A stretch of DNA of 64,000 nucleotides from Xanthomonas sp. GPE 39 (lineage in GTDB: Bacteria; Pseudomonadota; Gammaproteobacteria; Xanthomonadales; Xanthomonadaceae). The DNA is taken from the NCBI RefSeq assembly GCF_000963005.1, contig NZ_JZHZ01000007.1:1525133-1589132 (forward strand), given 5' to 3'. Under the pieces are notes generated by a model, which saw nothing but the letters and a program-made list of their open reading frames with translations, had not been told where the DNA came from and made no database searches. Positions 61,611 to 64,000 of this stretch are shown here, piece by piece. The translations under genes and the position numbers were made by a program. Position 1 is the stretch's first letter, and every line of letters begins with the position of its first letter.

Positions 61611-62621
61611 ATGCCCTCTTCAGTCGCATGCTTCGCCAGCGATCCGTTTGGTGCGCAATTACGCCGCACGCATACGCTCGACAAGCAATTGCTTGGGGGC
61701 CGTTTCCATTTCCAGAGCAACAGCACCGCGCTGTTGGCCTTGGTGGAGGCGGCATTTGGCGAAGTCCCGCCGCATCGTTTAGCGCAGAGTGCCGAGTTCC
61801 GTATCGAACTCACCCTGCTCACGCACGTCGATGCGCCTTATGTGCTGGCGATGGAGCCGCCACCGGTGCAGACGCATTGCGGTGCCGGCGTGCTGTGCGG
61901 CGTCGTTGATGCGCACAACTATGTGGTGATAGCTCCGGAGCAGGGTAGGGCCATGGTGATGGTGTCCGAGGACATGCTCGACCATCCCTATCACGTGCGC
62001 TACGAACTGATCGAGTTCGCGGTGTTCGTGCTGGCGGCACGGCGCATGGGCCTGGTGCCGCTGCACGCTGCCTGTGTTGGTCGCGACGGGCGCGGCGTGC
62101 TACTGCTCGGTGGCAGCGGCAGCGGCAAATCCACATTGGCCTTGCACAGTCTGCTGCGCGGCTTGGACTTCATCGCCGAGGATGCACTCTTCGTCGCGCC
62201 GACGAGCATGCTCGCCACTGGCATCGGCAACTTTCTGCATCTGCGCACAGACCTGTTTCCTCTGCTGGACCCGCCGACCCGAGCGTGGATTGCCGCCGCA
62301 CCGGTCATTCGCCGCCGTAGTGGCGTGCTCAAGCACGAAGTGGACATTCGCAGGGGGATCGCGCGACTCGCGCCGGCTCCGTTACGTCTGGTCGGGGCGG
62401 TCTTTGTTTCCGCTACGCTTGCCGCCGATCCACACCGGCTGTTACAGCCGATCGCCGAGGACACGGCGTTCGAGCGCCTGACGGCGGACCAACCTTATGC
62501 CGCAGGCCAGCCACACTGGTCACTGTTCGCCCACCAGTTGCAATGCCTGGGCATGTACGAATTGCAGCGTGGCCCCCATCCGGATACGTCGGTGGATGCC
62601 TTGCAGGCACTACTGGCATGA
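61611..62621 (+). CDS. HPr kinase/phosphorylase-like protein
   Basis: The 336-aa protein has the P-loop of the HprK-type kinase fold, GGSGSGKST (167-175), and the acidic FIAED at 187-191 that follows it. An N-terminal domain of about 145 residues lacks the genuine HprK substrate domain. Proteins of this kind (HprK-related kinases) accompany RiPP, lasso-peptide and exosortase/polysaccharide loci, where they modify peptides or assist export. The start is uncertain: ATG at 61611 or 61563. Its stop overlaps the start of the 37-codon frame at 62618. It is not the sugar-regulatory HprK, as no PTS genes are present. Confidence 0.82.
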   Translation: MPSSVACFASDPFGAQLRRTHTLDKQLLGGRFHFQSNSTALLALVEAAFGEVPPHRLAQSAEFRIELTLLTHVDAPYVLAMEPPPVQTHCGAGVLCGVVDAHNYVVIAPEQGRAMVMVSEDMLDHPYHVRYELIEFAVFVLAARRMGLVPLHAACVGRDGRGVLLLGGSGSGKSTLALHSLLRGLDFIAEDALFVAPTSMLATGIGNFLHLRTDLFPLLDPPTRAWIAAAPVIRRRSGVLKHEVDIRRGIARLAPAPLRLVGAVFVSATLAADPHRLLQPIAEDTAFERLTADQPYAAGQPHWSLFAHQLQCLGMYELQRGPHPDTSVDALQALLA

Positions 62622-62731
62622 GCAGGCACGCGCAGGTGATGCACTACCGTCGAGGCAACGCGTATCGCCAGAGGGGGGGCGATGACACCGATATCTGGCC
62701 GCAGTGCAGCGTCATTGGAGACGGCCAGTGA
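62618..62731 (+). CDS. Small peptide gene coupled to kinase and ABC exporter (37 aa)
   Basis: An ATG at 62618 overlaps the kinase stop (ATGA), and the TGA at 62729-62731 overlaps the exporter GTG at 62728 (GTGA), so it is stitched to both neighbours. The 37-aa peptide has a basic N-terminal half (HYRRGNAYRQR), then GGDDTDIWPQCSVIGDGQ, with one Trp and one Cys. A run of seven G (62673-62679) lies in the middle, a typical slippage or sequencing-error site. It could be a precursor peptide or a truncated adapter protein; I know no homologue. The double coupling is the best support. Confidence 0.45.
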   Translation: MSRHAQVMHYRRGNAYRQRGGDDTDIWPQCSVIGDGQ

Positions 62732-63951
62732 TCGCGTCCGCGGATACCACCACGCCGCAACCGCTGTCCCGCTTGCTGGGTATCTTTCTGTCCACGCTCC
62801 AGCGCGACGAACGCCGACGCATCGCCTGGTACGTGCTGGTATCGCTGGGCACGGCGCTGGCCGGCGCTATCGCCACCGTCGCGTTAGTGCCGCTGGTGCA
62901 GCCCGGACATGCTTTGATCCTTGGCGGACAGACGCTGCCCTTACCCGATGGCTTGTTCGCTCAGGCCATGCTGTTCGTCATTGCCAGCGTCAGCTTTGCC
63001 CTGTTGCGGTGGCAATGCACACGTATGGCCGCGCACCTGGCCAGCCAGCATGCACTGGAGTTGCGTCGGCGGGTGCATGCGCGCTTGTTGCAGGCGCCGC
63101 TGCATGCGTTGGCAGACGCTAGTTCGGCAGAAATCGCCAATCTGCTGACCTATAACGTGGAGATTGTCGTGCAGGGCTTCAGCGCCTTGCTGCAGTTGCT
63201 GGTCGCCGCCATCACCGCAGTGGTGAGCTTTGCCATCGCGTTTCTGTTCTCGCCGATCCTGGTGCTGGCGTTGCCACCGCTACTGGCGCTGGCCATGCTC
63301 GCCTTTCGCATCGCCGGTCACGAACAAGCACGTGTCAGTCGCCAATACGTTGCCGATATGACCCAGCTGTTCTGGCTCAGCGAGGACTTCCCGCGTCGCC
63401 TACGCCACGTTCGCTCGTTCGCCCGCCAGGAGCATGAGCAGGCCGCCTACGACCGCATCTCCGCACGTCTTGCGCACGGCTATTGGCGCCAGCAGGCGCT
63501 GGTCGCTTCCGGACGCCTGGTGTTGGAATTGGTCGCAGTCGTCGCCATCGCGACGCTCATGCTGCTGGCCGCGCTGTGGCATGGGCTCGACCGCGGCGCG
63601 CTCATGACCGTGGGCCTGCTGCTGGGACGACTGCTGCCTTATCTGGTCGCGACCCGACAGAGCGTGCAGCAACTGCGTTCGGCCGCACCGGCGTTGGCGT
63701 TGTGGCAGCGCTACGTCGCCCTGGGCACGGTGATGCCAACGCAGACGGCGAGCATGAGCGCAGCGCCAGTGCAGATGCCGATTCATATCCAGCGACTCAG
63801 CCTGGCACCTCCATTGGAGGCACTGAGTGTGTGTGATTTGATCCTGGCACCCGGTACCCTGACCCTGATTAGCGGCCCATCGGGTGTTGGCAAAAGCAGC
63901 CTGATGGACGTGCTGGCGGGGATGGTCGCTGATACGCCCAGGGTTCCCTAG
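62728..63951 (+). pseudogene. ABC exporter gene truncated after Walker A by an insertion
   Basis: The frame encodes an ABC-type exporter with an N-terminal membrane domain of about six helices (35-305, with RIAWYVLVSLGTALAGA and IANLLTYNVEIVVQGFSALLQ). The nucleotide-binding domain has Walker A SGPSGVGKSS (near 382-391). It then stops 16 residues later; the Q-loop, signature and Walker B are missing. The break coincides with a sequence like the end of an IS3-family element at about 63930, and the last six codons belong to that element. GGAG at 62717-62720 supports the GTG start at 62728. The intact gene would export the product of this locus. As it stands it cannot hydrolyse ATP. Confidence 0.85.
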
Positions 63952-64000
63952 ACATCTCAAGGCCATGGAAAATGGCTAATTCGGAGGTGTCCATGAGCAG
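63930..64000 (+). mobile_element. Left end of an IS3-family element (continues past window)
   Basis: TGATACGCCCAGGGTTCCC at 63930-63948 resembles the terminal inverted repeats of IS3-family (IS51-like) elements, which typically begin TGAACCGCCCCGGG. Forty-five bases in, a GGAGGTG site (63983-63989) precedes an ATG at 63993, where an OrfA transposase would start (MSR or MSS). The position exactly ends homology of the ABC exporter gene. Only 71 bases are visible, so the family is tentative and the right end and target duplication cannot be checked. Confidence 0.6.

Overview
The window is GC-rich chromosomal DNA from a gammaproteobacterium, most likely a Xanthomonas or close Xanthomonadaceae relative. 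The evidence is the gene content and order (cheV/flgA/flgM/flgN, clpS-clpA/infA/aat, trxB/ftsK/lolA/rarA, ccm genes), frequent GTG starts, short ATGA/GTGA overlaps and sigma-28 type flagellar promoters. The species cannot be fixed from sequence reading alone.

Layout: (1) 1-10.6 kb, motility and cyclic-di-GMP signalling: partial CheV, FlgA, FlgM, FlgN, a PAS histidine kinase, a degenerate GGDEF-EAL protein with a C-terminal receiver plus its adjacent membrane kinase, and a divergent PAS-GGDEF-EAL protein. (2) 10.6-16 kb, an intergenic stretch with strong hairpins, a double-permease NitT/TauT-like ABC transporter and its ATPase, a small unknown protein, and a chemoreceptor with a near-perfect FliA promoter. 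(3) 16-32.6 kb, housekeeping: hflD, mnmA, a Nudix hydrolase, clpS, clpA, infA, aat, an acyltransferase-like protein, trxB, ftsK, a DUF3857/transglutaminase protein, lolA, a cation-diffusion exporter and rarA. (4) 32.7-34.2 kb, a fluoride riboswitch followed by a CLC-F type fluoride exporter. (5) 34.3-45.6 kb, a long minus-strand run: cytochrome b561, a heme-tagged outer-membrane barrel, cytochrome c, a second barrel, an ECF sigma/anti-sigma/S8 protease trio, then ccmC-D-E-F-G-H-I with no ccmA or ccmB beside them.

(6) 45.7-64 kb is the accessory part. After a broken Wzz-like gene comes a biosynthetic locus that I do not recognise. Two methyltransferases, an amidohydrolase and two glycosyltransferases form one coupled operon. 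After an AT-rich gap, a second coupled operon encodes a VOC protein, a tryptophan-2,3-dioxygenase superfamily enzyme, a FAD monooxygenase, a class-V PLP enzyme, an SDR lacking the catalytic Tyr, and a class-I aminotransferase. These are followed on the minus strand by a B12-type radical SAM protein and a nucleotidyltransferase, and divergently by an HprK-like kinase, a 37-codon coupled peptide and an ABC exporter. The set suggests a secreted, methylated and glycosylated product built on a tryptophan/kynurenine-derived aromatic acid, or a modified peptide. No NRPS or PKS gene and no certain precursor peptide lies in the window. The exporter gene is cut after its Walker A motif by what looks like the left end of an IS3-family element at about 63930, so the locus may be inactive in this strain or may resume beyond the element.
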